A stretch of 64,000 nt of DNA. Source: Crotophaga sulcirostris. Taxonomy: Eukaryota; Chordata; Aves; Cuculiformes; Crotophagidae. Positions 12,831-24,302 of the stretch are shown in pieces. The stretch is taken from contig VYZB01000173.1 of NCBI GenBank assembly GCA_013397455.1, positions 62,001-126,000 on the forward strand, written 5' to 3'. How positions within the stretch are numbered: position 1 is the stretch's first letter; the number at the start of each line of letters is the position of its first letter. Under the pieces are notes generated by a model. The model did not search any database and was not told the DNA's origin. It worked only from the letters and a program-made list of their open reading frames with translations. The position numbers and the translations under genes were made by a program.

Positions 12831-14660
12831 GGGCATCCCACAGAGAGAAAACCAGTTTGGATACGCATCATTGGACCCACTCACATTGCTCCATGCGGCC
12901 ACCCTGGTCCCCAGTCGCCTGTGGGGCTGTGCTGAGCAACCGCGCTCCCTTGGCTCTCACCTCTTTCTGCTGGGAAGTTGACTGCATCCTGTCTTGCAGG
13001 AGGTGAAGTTGTCTTCACTGATGGGTCTGATGGTGTCACTTATGTCCAGGGACCTGCAGGTGGGGTTTTGGGATCACCCCCTTGTTCCTCATGCACCTCC
13101 TGATACCTGCTCTCCTCTCCAGTGAACTGTGGGCAAAGAAGAGAGACCAGAGGCTATGTCAGAGCCTGCTGTGGACATCACTGTTGGGTGGCTGCTGGCT
13201 CTCTCTGCTAGACCAAGAAATGGCTGGAGAGGTGAACCAGGTCAGGGGTGGCAAACGTGAGCTCCTCAGTCCAGGGACCTCAGCCCATCTCTCTGTGTCC
13301 TCACTCCAAAGCCATTCATGCTGCTGCGCTGCCTACAGTGGGGATCTTCAGCTGCTGCAGTACAGTCAACTGGGAAAGTGGGTCAGGGCCTTCAGCAGCA
13401 TTTCACGTATCCAGAGCCAGTGGAGTTGGACGCCCAGAAGTACCTGTATGGCTCAGCTCAGACATTTTGCTCTCTCCTGTCATTTTCCATTAGCATAGAT
13501 GGGCCTACAGACCTGGGAGAGATAGTAAGGAAGGGCCTCTATGAGGGCACCAACAAGGGCACCCTCCACCACCACTCAACGTGACCCAACGAGCTGCATT
13601 GCTGATTTAACACTCGTACCCCCTTGCCATGCTTCTCAGGAAGGGACACCCTTGCTTCCTCCTGCTCCCACCTCTCCAGGCAGAGCTGGCCCCAGGGCAA
13701 GGCTCATTCCTCCTGCTGACTGGAAGGAACAGCTTGATGGAGGCTGCTCCATCCCACAGGAGACACAACGGCCCCATCCCGCCCTTCTACAACAGCAAGA
13801 GGAACCAAGCTCCGAGGCTGCGGATATAACACCCGCTGCCGCAGAGTATCTTAAGATCTGTGTCCTGTGGTTCCTTTTCCCTGCCAAGCTTCCTTGCCTG
13901 GGCTCCTGGTGATGAATGACCTTGTCCGGGTACCGCCGGTACCAGGCGCGCGCAGCTGCAAGGCTTTTCTCCCGGGTGGGCGCTGCAGATGGCTGCTCCG
14001 CCACCGAGCCCACAGCTGCACCCTCCCCGCTCGTCCCTCCATGCCACAAAGGGACAGAAAACGCAATTAATTAGAGAGAAGGAGCGAGTGGGAAGGGATG
14101 CTGGGATGTCTCAAGGAGCCGACCAAGCCACCTGCGCCTTGCCCTGTGACCAGCACGTCTGGCCCTGCTGCGCCTGGCGCCAGCTTCAGCGAGTCTCCGG
14201 CTGGGCAAGTGCGTGAATCGGCAGAGGGGTCCCATGGCGAGGGTTGTCCGCATGGGGACATTTCCAAAGGAGCCAAAGGCCTTCCTGGAGACAAGGAGAA
14301 GCACAACTTCTCATCTTTGTCTTCTGGCTCAACTTCCAACTTCTCCAGTGTTGGTTCTTGGCCTCCAGGTCCTGCTCAAGGGGCAAAGCTTGGCTCCTGC
14401 TGCGCTCCCGGATGGAGGGGGGCTGGATGTGGGATGCTACAACCACTGTAGGTACCATCAACATCTCCCCTCCATGTGGGGTTGACAAGATCATCTCAGA
14501 GACTGAAGGCAGATAAATTCAGTCACCTTTGCATTTGTTTAGTTTTGCGAAACCTTCTTTGAATAAAAGTTACTTTACTCCAGGAGATAACAATTCTACC
14601 TAGCCTTATAGATCAGCCTTTTGTCTCCAAAGTGCATTTATCTGCCTTAGTATCTCAGCA

Positions 14661-14715
14661 CTTGCATTATGATTAATTATTAATTAATGATTAACAATAA
14701 ATTACTACTAATAAT
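14661..14715. promoter_or_regulatory. Dense cluster of TAAT/ATTA homeodomain-type cores
   Basis: Within about 50 bp there are around ten overlapping TAAT or ATTA cores and one AACAAT. The run is not a simple tandem repeat. It may be a homeodomain binding platform or simply an AT-rich low-complexity stretch. Confidence 0.25.
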
Positions 14716-16419
14716 TGCTGTTATTTTATATACAAGGGATTTGCCTCTTTCAGCACTTTATGGGGAGCAAAACTGGTTCTATAATCTGGAGCGTGGAGAT
14801 CCCACTTTCCCATTCAGGCCCCATTTTCCATCACTTTGGGGCAGCAGTTGGTTCTCGAATTTGGTCCAGGAGAGAGATATTAATTTGCCAATTAAATGCA
14901 GCAATGTTGGGGCAGCACTGGGGTTGCTCATGCCATACCAGTAGGGTTAATGCATCCAGTGCAAGAGCCGTCTTGCCTTACACTGGCAGCCAGAGCTCAC
15001 CCTGCAGACACAACTCTGATCCCTCCTCTGTGCTGCATAAAACCTTTCTCTGAGCTGATGAGCAGCAGGGCTACGCCATGGTCCTCAGCTGAAACAACCC
15101 CAAAAGGGCTGAACCCCACGAACCCAGAGCTGCTCCGGGAGGATGGAGTTTGCATCACGTCAAGGGCTGGGGTGGAGGAGGATGCGACTCTGCCGACACC
15201 AACAGCCCCGCCGACCGCGCTGGGACCACGCGCCGGCGCAGCGGGCAGCTGCTGCAGAGGTGTCTTTTTACCCTGGACCTTGTTAATGAACAAAAAGCTT
15301 AGGAGAGTGTGGGCGGCTGGGCTAGACAGAGAATAAACAGGGGATTAGTGGCGCAGAGCCCCCGAGCGAGGATCGGGCTCTCTTTTCCCTTGCACTTGAA
15401 ACCCAACTCCTCACCACAGCAGCGGCCGGTCCTGCATCAGCCGGGAGCGTTTCTTCCCCTCCCAACGCTGCAGCTGGGCAAAAGTAGCTTTTGCAGGAAT
15501 TTTTATGCCAGCCTAGCCCTTGGGCTTCTGGTTTTTGTTCTATTTCTTTGAGGACATGTGAAAAACAAGAGGCCAGGCGATGCCGTAGCCATGGTGCATC
15601 TCTGCCCCAGTCCACCTGCATAGAGCAGGGAGCAAACACCTCCCTGGCCAAGCTGGGATAAACTCTCCAATGTTCCTCAAACCAACCCACACAAGGAAAT
15701 CAGCCACGGCATGGCCTGGTTGTAAAAGACCTGTGAAAATGGGAAAAAAAAACAAAGGGAAAAACAAATTCCCCATCTCACTCACCCATGCATGGACACA
15801 GGGAACCAGGTGAGGGCATGGAGCAATAAACTGGAAGGGCTGAGGGGTGCTGCCAGCCTGGTGGTGATGTATGTTGTGCATGTGCTTTCCATGCATGCCC
15901 TAAAAATGATGCTTTGTGAAGAATCTATAAGCATCCAGGCCAGGCAGGGCCAGGCAGCTGGGAGCTTGGCTAGAAGCAGCACAGGCAGCAGGACCCAGCC
16001 AGTTGAACTGACACGACGCGCTCCAGCAAAGGGGATTGCTGCTGTCCCCATGGCAAACCACCTTGTGCCACCCCTGAAGCAACCCCAGGCTCAGAACACC
16101 CACAGGATGGATCACTTTTTGCTTTTTTTGTCTTGTAAATCTCTCCCTTTTAAGAAGGAAAGGGAGCGAGCGTGCAGGCAGAGCAGCCCTTCCCAGGGAG
16201 CTGCTCCATCTCAAAATGGACGTTTGCTGTGGATGGGAGCAGTGAACAGACAGTGCTTCTCATGGGGTGGAAATGACTTAAAAATCCACTTGAAAGCATT
16301 GTGCTTCCCCTTCAGAAAGATTTCCAAACAGACACTACATGAAATGATGCAACCCATGATTTTTTACCCCTGTAAACCCATTTAATCTTAATATAAGGGT
16401 GGAGGGCACAATGCGATAA

Positions 16420-16624
16420 TTAGTGAAACACTGGCACAGGTTTCCCAGGGAGGTGGTGGAGGGAGGCTCCATCCTGGGAAACAGTCAAGGTCAGGTTGGA
16501 TGGAGCTCTGAGCAACCTGATTCAGTTAAAGATGTCCCTGCTCCTGCAGGGGGGTTGGATTGGATGACCTGTAAATATCCTTTCCAACCCAAAGCTGGAA
16601 TCAACCATACGATTCCGTGATTCT
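16420..16624 (+). mobile_element. CR1 LINE 3' fragment
   Basis: Plus-strand copy from the 'cactggcacaggtttccca' region to a decayed octamer end (gattccgtgattct). Internal divergence is high. Confidence 0.85.
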
Positions 16625-17479
16625 AATTCATTTGAACTTTCCTCCCTCAAAAATGATCTGGTGAATGCCCCATTCTGCAGAAACACAAGGGCAAACCCAG
16701 AGTGATCCCTGCTGCTGCTCATCCCCCTGCCCGCCCTCAGTGTTTGTGGAGCTGCTGCATCCTCAGAGCAGCCCATGAGCACTGGGGACGCCAGGTGGGA
16801 TGCTCAGGTAACTCCTTCCCAAGGACCAACCCCTCAGAGGGTACTCCCTATTTTTGGCCCAAAATGAAGTAAGGCTTCACACTATGCTAACACTTAATAA
16901 ATGTTTGCATGAATTAGCAGAAGGTGACATTGTGCAGCCTGGTTCTGGACTGCAAGCTGCCAGCCTGGGCTGGGGCTGGTGCTGCACATGCGTGCGTTCC
17001 CAGAAAATGGAAGGTAGTATGGTAAATATTGGGAAAAAACCTCTAATATACACATCCCTAAATGCTTTTTCAGCTGATCAGATTTTCCTTGGTTAATTGA
17101 AATTTGTGCAATAAGCAGCAGAGCCCTGGGGCTCCAAAATACCCACGCACCAATGTTCCGCCCCATCTCTCTCACCTCTGGAAGAGCATCCCTCCTTACC
17201 CTGAGCACCAGTGCTGGTCAGGGTGTTCTGGGCTGAGGCTGCACCAAATAACTGATCAAGCTACCCTGGCCCCTTCTGCACGAACAAAATGATGCTCCTC
17301 AAAGCAAGGGTCAAAATACACCCTTTCAGCCCTAAACCGCAGCATCCCTCTATGTTTGTCAGCCGAACGCTAGAATTTACTCCTCTCTGAAGCTGGAAAA
17401 GCAACCAGCCCAGGTCGCTCCATGCTCTATAACGAGCAATTATTCCTTTCAAAAGAAAAAATGAAATAAGAACCATTCC

Positions 17480-17830
17480 CGTAATCACCTACTGGATTTT
17501 ATCAGCGTGTTTGGGTTACGCTTTTGCCCCTTTGGCCAATGCCTAATTGCTTCTTTAATCTCTACAACTCTTTTATTGACTGATACAAGAGCTCTTTAGC
17601 CCATCAGCAGCAGGAAAGCAGCCTGCAAGCCCCCGGAGCCCCACAACATGGTGCTAGGATGACCTCATCTGAAGCCAAGGTTTTATTTGATAATCTATCA
17701 CTTATTTATTATTCTAACTAACTGCTTGCAGGTGGTGTGATTTTAGTGTAATTGTCTCAGCACCAGGGAAAAGCTCAGCAATGTGCAATCTTATCCGGAG
17801 CTGCTACTGCGGAGGAAGCAGGCTCCCAGT
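17480..17830. promoter_or_regulatory. Candidate non-coding element
   Basis: Unique sequence with CCAAT-type (GGCCAATG near 17533), ATTGAC and TTTATTGA-like strings, then a run of TTATTTATTATT near 17702. No repeats and no reading frame. It has the look of a conserved intergenic enhancer, but without an alignment this is a guess. Confidence 0.2.
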
Positions 17831-18060
17831 TGGGGGAAATGGGGGAAAATCCAGTGTTTTGGTGACGCGAAGGGCATGGTAAGATTCCACTGATTGCAGA
17901 AAACTGACGGCAGGGATTTGTTCTGACCACCGGATTGCAGGGGAAGAAGGAGGCAGAGCAGGGTGGAAGACCTTGATGCCATCAGGGAAGATCCGGACAG
18001 TGCCTGGCATCACCTGGGTCAGGGCAATCCCAAGCACAATTACAGCTTGGGTGGTCAACG

Positions 18061-18501
18061 GATTGGGAGCAGCCCTGAAGAGAAGGACCTGGGATGCTGG
18101 TGGGTGAGAAGCTCCGCATGAGCCGGCAGTGTGCGCTCACAGCCCAGAAACCAACCGTGTCCTGGGCTGCATCCAAAGCAGTGGGACCAGCAGGGCCAGG
18201 GAGAGGATTATGCCCCTCTGCTCTGCTCTCATGAGACCTCATGTGCAGCCCTGCATTCAGTTCTGGAATCCTCAGCTCAGGAAGGACATGGAACTGTGGA
18301 TGTGAGGGTGGGGAGCCACTGGCCCAGGCTGCCCAGAGAAATTGTGGCTGCCCCATCCCTGGAGGTGTTCAAGGTCAGGTTGGATGTGGCTTTGAGCACC
18401 CTGATCCACTGGGAGATGTCCCATGGCAGGGGCGTTGGAATTGGATGGTCTTTAAGGTCCCTTCCAACCAAAACCATTCTATGATTCTATGATTCTACGA
18501 T
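18061..18501 (+). mobile_element. CR1 LINE 3' fragment with internal deletion
   Basis: Starts in ORF2 sequence (agaaggacctgggatgctgg) and jumps near 18295 straight to the 'gtgagggtgggga' 3' region, so a few hundred bases of the consensus are missing. Ends in three octamer units. Confidence 0.92.
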
Positions 18502-19952
18502 CAGGGCTCGGGCACAACTTGCACAGGTCCTTCCTCCCCACCTGCCTGCATGCAAACTTGACCAAACTGAGGATTTGAGGCAGTGACAAGGTATCAGGAG
18601 GTAGTTGTCCCAGCAAAGTCTTGCACCATCTTGGCATGGTCATGGTCCCCCAACAGGGTGGTGCCAGGACCACTTACTGGAGCAGCACATGGACTCCAGA
18701 AGGTTTGCCTGGCACATCCAGTGTAGAACCCTGCATATACAAAGAACTTGGGGTTGGGGTTTATTTCTGGACGTCTCTGTATTGGTTTTTTCCTACCCTA
18801 GCGCTGGGGTGGGTTCTCGGCCCTTTGCCATCCCACCTGCAGGAACTGGGCGAGGTGGGATGGATGCTGAGGTGCTGAGGAAGCCCTAAGCCACTCCATG
18901 CCACAAAGTTGCCACTCCTGCACCAAAGACAGACCCAACAAGGACAGCCCCACCACCGCAAAGGTCCCACTGGACCCGCCCTTGCCAGCCTGCACTGCTC
19001 CCCAAGTGGGAACCAAGAGGTGTCGGGAGGTAGAAACCAAACCATGAATTGACAATGTGACTCTGAGCCATGCAGCAACTGGCTTTTAAGATCAATTAGC
19101 CCTGCATTTGTCTCTGAGATTTTTCAGCTGGAAACCCCCAGGGTTTAAGCCACTTACAGCATATTCCCAACGTGGGAAGGTTTTGAGGATGAGGAGGTGG
19201 GCACCAGGGAGCATTGCTGGGAGCAGAGGAGGTGCTTTTCTGCATTATCTGCCCCCCCCCCGCCCCGTTGTCTGCCCAAGCCCCTTCAACTAAACCAACA
19301 GCCTCAGCACAAGTGGAAAACAGTATTTTGAGTGGCAAGACCCCGTTGCGGCTTCAGATTTAACCCCAGCTAGGACACAGAAAAAAAAAAGCAGGGGGCT
19401 GGGAGAAACATTTTTTCATTAAAATAAAAATTGATCCATAATGAAAATAGACTTCTAACGGGAAAAGTTTAGTGCAAATGGAAGCTTTTAAAGATTCTTT
19501 TGACTGACAACAACCTGAAGACCCTCCAGGAACTCCAGCCCAGAATAATCAGATTAAATGAAAACTAATATACGATGCTGAAATTCATCCCATGCTGGTC
19601 TAAACTTATAGCAGCTGGGTAATTTTGCCTACAGGTTTCTGCCTCATGCCCAGCAGTTCACACTGAATTGTTTAGCCAAACTTAATCTACTGAGAAGGAA
19701 AAAAGCTCTTTCCTTTAATATGTGTTAAAGTAAAGCCAGCTTCTAAAAGCAGCTGGGAGCAGGGAAGGTATACGGATACATGGATTTTCTGTGGGAACTC
19801 CCAGACTGGAGGTTGGCTGTTTTAAACCAAATAATGACAATTTATAAATGATGCAGGAATAAGGAAACCCCTGGCTTGGTGCTGGGTAGCTGCTGGTGTG
19901 GATAATAGCAGGACTGCCTCGCGAGTCCTGCACAAGGACCTGGCACAGATAC

Positions 19953-20412
19953 CAGAATCACAGAATCACTAAGGTTGGAGAAGAACTCTAAGCTTATCCA
20001 GTCCAACCATCAGCCCAACCCCACCGTGCCAACTAAACCATGTCCTGAAGTGCCGCATCTACATCTTTTTGAACACCACAGGGATGGGGACTCCACCACT
20101 GCTCTGAGTAGCCCCTTCCAGGGTTTCACCACTCTGTCAGTAAAGAAATCTTTCCCAGTACCCAATCTAAACCTCCCCTAACGCAACCTGAGGCCATTTC
20201 TGCGCGTCCTATCACTTATTACTTGGGTGAAGAGACCAGTACCCACCTCGTTCCAACCTCCTTTCCAGGAGATGCAGAGAGCAATGAGGTCTCCCCTCAG
20301 CCTCCTCTTCTCCAGGCTAAACAGCCCCAGGTCCCTCAGCCGCCTCCCGTAAGACTTGTTCTCCAGACTTTTCACCATCTTCTTTGCCCTTCTCCAGATG
20401 TGCTCCAGCAAC
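19953..20412 (-). mobile_element. CR1 LINE 3' fragment with ORF2 tail
   Basis: Octamer end at 19953, 3' UTR, then ORF2 tail to about 20412. On the minus strand the last ORF2 segment ([19 protein letters not shown]) is still open. Confidence 0.92.
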
Positions 20413-22165
20413 AAGCTCACATTCTCCTGCAGCTCCTTGCCACTGACCCCACTGCAGGGGCCACGTTCCGAAAACATGAAGCAAATCCACGCTTTTATCC
20501 AGAGAAATGTTTGACAATGCGACCTGGTTGGTCATAAGGAAGGAATCGTGTTTTCCCCCAGCCCTAGAGCCCTTTTCAAAGGAAGGCTGGCAATGCAAGG
20601 GGGTTTGGTGAGGGGCAGATGTCCTCCCACTGACCAGGTCTCAATTTATTGTGTGCACACTCCAGCTATTCCCTTCCTCCCCGTGATTTTATGGGTGATG
20701 CACTCAAGGTGTCCTGGAGCACCCAGCACCGCATCAGAGCCACCAACGGCCACGCGCACTGACAGAAGAGTGCAGCTTTTGGAAGATTCATCCATAATAC
20801 CCCAAACATGAATGACTTCCATTTAGGAAAAGAAAGCAAAATAATAAAGCTGCTTATTTTTGATGCAAGCATCCCCCAAGATGCTCCCAGCCACTGTGGG
20901 AATCTGAGCTGCCCAGGGCAACGTGGGGTGAGCAGCTTGGCCATGTCCTTCCCTGCTCAGAACTACTGCCTCTGGGACCTCGTTGGACCTCAATGAGAAA
21001 CAGTAGGAGGGAACAGGATTAGATCAGGCTCCAGATCAGGTGTTGAGCTGGGAAAACACATCCAAGAGACAAGAGTTGTCATGGAGGGTTCAGTCGATCA
21101 CTGTTTTGACTGATGGACCCAAACCCTGCACCTGAGACCTGGTAGAGATGATGTTGGGACCCTAATCCCCTCCGCCAGGTGCTTGGTGGGTGTCCCTCTC
21201 CTGTCTTCAAAAACATCTGAGGAAGAGGAGTTTGGCAGGAGCAGACTTCAGACAGAGTTATCTTTCAAGTGGATTTACAGCGTGCTGACTTGGGAATGCC
21301 ACAAAGTTTTACTTCCAGTGCATAGCTCAGGGTAAAAAAAAAAACCTCTCCAAGAAACCTTCTAGTCAACAGATAACACAATGTGGTTCCGATTTCCTCA
21401 GCCCCTTGAAATAATTGTTTCTTTTCTGTTTTCAAATTTTGTCCTAGGGAAACGGTTCTAATTTAATCCCCTGCCTGCACCTTCCTTGCTGCCTTTGAAT
21501 GTGGATTCTCTTCCAGCCAGGGCTCTGGAGCAGAGCGAGAATTTTGATTTAAAAAAGAGAAAAGTAAAAAAAAAAAAAGAGCTTAACAAGCACAATGCAC
21601 AGCAAACAGGAATGGAAACGCCAGTCTGGGTTCCATTATCCCTGACCCAGAGGTTGGAAACCAAAAGAAATTCATTAAATTGAGGAGGGGGGAGGCCAGC
21701 ACTATTGGCTGCTGGTGACGAGCCCGTGAGGGATGCTTAGGGATGTCCATCACTCATCACCCGTCACCCACGCTGGGGGGAACCATCACCCTCGTGCTGC
21801 TACTGAAGGTGATGATGCTCCGGCACCCATGGATTTCCCACCTGGACCACCTTGTTTGCATTAAAGCCAAAGGATGGACAGGGATGGGGAGCAGGCAGCA
21901 CGGCTGAGGGGCAGTTGCTTTTAAGAGCAAAAATCCCCTGGCTTCCCAAGGCAGGGAAGGTGAAAAGTGCCTTTTCCCGGCAGGCTCCATGAAGCCAGAG
22001 AGCACCCAGATGGTGTTTGCTGCTCTCGGCCAGCTCACCTCTTGGAAAAATCCTGCCCAAGTGCTTGACTGGTGGGGGCTGCCCGAGGTGGGACAGGGTC
22101 ATGGGACGGGGTCCAGCCTTGCTCTGTGCACCCAACTCCAGGGCTTGATTTCAGCCATGAGAGAA

Positions 22166-22242
22166 GAAAATAAATAAATAAANNNNNNNNNNNNNNNNNN
22201 NNNNNNNNNNNNNNNNNNNNNNNNNNNNNNNNNNAAATAAAT
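22166..22242. repeat. TAAA-type microsatellite containing the gap
   Basis: AAAATAAATAAATAAA before the N run and AAATAAAT after it; the true length is unknown. Confidence 0.7.
22183..22234. other. Assembly gap (52 N)
   Basis: A run of N flanked on both sides by TAAA-type repeat (ataaataaataaa and aaataaat) and by a CR1 3' end on the right. The missing bases are probably more simple repeat. Confidence 0.99.
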
Positions 22243-22524
22243 CATACAATCACAGAATGGTTTCGCTTGGAAGGGACCTCAAAGCCCACCCAGTTCCACC
22301 TCCCTGCCATGGGCAGGGACACCTCCCACTGGATCAGGGGGCTCAAAGCCCCATCCAAAGTGGCCTTGAACACCTCCAGGGATGGGGCAGCCATCACTTC
22401 TCTGGGCAACCTGTGCCACTGCCTCAGCACTCTTACAGGAAAATATTTCTCACTAAGATCTCATCTCAAACTCCCCTATTTCAGCTGAAAACCATTCCCC
22501 ATCATCCTATCCCTGCACTCCCTG
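22241..22524 (-). mobile_element. CR1 LINE 3' fragment next to the assembly gap
   Basis: Starts atcatacaatcacagaatgg immediately beyond AAATAA and the N run; contains the whole 'gccatgggcagggacacctc' 3' region. Confidence 0.93.
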
Positions 22525-23296
22525 TTTCCTCCAGTAACGGTAGCTGATACAAGCTGGTCTCTATCGGCCCCAACCCCTCGATGGGTCAGCCAAGCCAGGA
22601 AGGACGATAATGGGAGTGAGATGTAGGATCACTGTGTTCACCCTCATCCTTCCGTGTGGTAATCTGAACAAAATGTTCTTCCATTGTTCACAGAAGAGCA
22701 TTGGTTTCCAACTATGGCAAATATTTAAGAAAACACAATTGAGTCATAAATGTTATTTACAATTTGGAGCCCTATACATTGCTCCAAGCCCCGCAATTAA
22801 ACTATTTGTCTTGGTTCAAACATGACTGGGTAACATATAGGACTTTTCCAGTCCTGAGCCAAGAGTGTTAACGTCTTGCAGAAGCGCGGCAGCCCTGAGC
22901 AATGTGCTCTGCACCTTTGCCGCCGTCACGCTCTGTCACTCCCTGCCTGCTGGTTCATCCCTGGCAAAGCTGGGCACCTCCTGCGACCCCGCAGAGCCTG
23001 CACCACTGGTCCCACAAGATCTTGGACCTTCCCAGCTCCCGGGCAAGAGGCCAGCGGAGGGTCCTCCCACTCCCTCCAGCCATCCCGAGCTGGACCCACC
23101 AGAGATGGAGCAGCTGGGCAGGAAAAGCAACCACAAAGCAAGAGCGTGCCCCGTGCAAAGGCACCCTCAAATGCACCAGAGACAAGAAGGGCAATCTGTG
23201 CTCCCACAGCTCTGCGATAGGGATCAGATGCTCAGACACGACACCAGGTTCTCCCTCAAACACAAATAGGTGTTGCAAAACCCAGGACTCACCTTA

Positions 23297-23302
23297 TTTA
23301 TT
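23297..23302 (-). terminator. Candidate poly(A) signal of LMF1
   Basis: AATAAA on the minus strand (part of AATAAATAAGG), followed 30-40 bases later by a GT-rich run. It is the nearest canonical signal downstream of the LMF1 stop that I could find. Use is inferred, not shown. Confidence 0.3.
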
Positions 23303-23916
23303 GCCCATCACCATGGCCCCATGGCAGCTGATGTGTCCCCAGCAAAAACATCAGGGCAGGCGCTGGGGGACTGCGCTCAGGGCTGGGCTGCCCTGCCAGA
23401 GCCACTGCTGTTTGCCCTTTTTAACACTTTTAGAAAAACTAAAAAAGGAGTGAAACTCCCTCTGGTTCTGCAGAGGCTGTTTACTTTAATCCTATTGCAG
23501 AAACACACTCTCAGTGGCTCCCTTTTGGTACATGCAGTCAAAGACGGGGAAGAAATGTGTGCAATGGTGTTTCAGTGCCCACATCCACAACCCGCGCTGC
23601 CCCGTGCCAGCACCGGTTACCTGCTGGGTTTGCTTTTCCCTGCTTGGAGCCGTTTTTCTTTCCAAACCACATTCAGCTGCTTTTGGCAGATCCATGCAGG
23701 AGGGGATGGGCTCAGCTGGATGAGCCTGGGGACGAGGGCAGAGACACGGCCACTGCCTCTCCCTCCCAGGGTGCCCATCGGTCCCCGTCAGGTTGGTGGC
23801 CATGGAGAGGGTGGCTCTGCCCCAAGCACTGAGCTGTTCACAGTCTGGCACACAACAATGATTTCCCTTCTCACGCAGCTTGGGCTGAATTTACTCTGGA
23901 AGAGTGAAAGCCTTAA

Positions 23917-24302
23917 TTCATAGAATCATAGAATGGATTGGGTTGGAAGGGACCTCAAAGCCCACCTAGTTCCAACCCCTGCCATGGGCAGGGACACCTC
24001 CCACTGAATCAGGGTTCTCCAAGCCCCATCCAACCTGGCCTTGAACACCTCTAGGGATGGGGCAGCCACCACTGCTCTGGGCAAACCTGTGCCAGGGCCT
24101 CCCCACCCTCATTGTGAAGAACTTCTTCCTAATGTCTAATCTAAATCTTCCCCCTTCCAATTTAAAGCCATTCCCCCTCATCCTATCACTCCATGCCCTT
24201 CTAAAAAGCCCCTCCCCTGCTGTCTTGTAGGCCCCCTTCAGGTACTGGAAGGCCACTACAAGATCTCCCTGGAGCCTTCTCTTCTCCAGGCATTCTAAGC
24301 CT
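23917..24302 (-). mobile_element. CR1 LINE 3' fragment in the probable LMF1 3' UTR
   Basis: Has two octamer units (23917-23935), then a long 3' region to about 24302. Same orientation as LMF1, so it would be part of the mRNA if the distal poly(A) site is used. Confidence 0.93.

Larger units (their letters stand above)
1..23296. other. Intergenic region downstream of LMF1, no gene recognised
   Basis: I read both strands and found no exon that I can assign. Mammalian gene order would place GNG13 on this side of LMF1, but no GNG13-like coding sequence is visible. The region contains eight CR1 copies, a CpG-dense block at 1010-1230, an assembly gap at 22183-22234 and several CR1-free blocks (8450-8580, 11000-11345, 12400-12830, 14520-14720, 15290-15560, 17480-17830) that look like candidate conserved non-coding elements. 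2650-8450, 9050-10980 and 20450-22180 show nothing distinctive. Confidence 0.6.

Noticed and set aside
13929..13943. GGTACC-GCC-GGTACC repeat
   Set aside because: Short; two restriction-site-like palindromes close together are not remarkable in GC-rich sequence.
1..23296. GNG13 or another 3' neighbour of LMF1
   Set aside because: I searched by eye for short G-gamma-type coding sequence on both strands and found none; the neighbour is probably left of the window.
22902..23453. Plus-strand open frame of 183 codons
   Set aside because: Ser/Pro/His-rich translation without family features, overlapped by frames in other phases.
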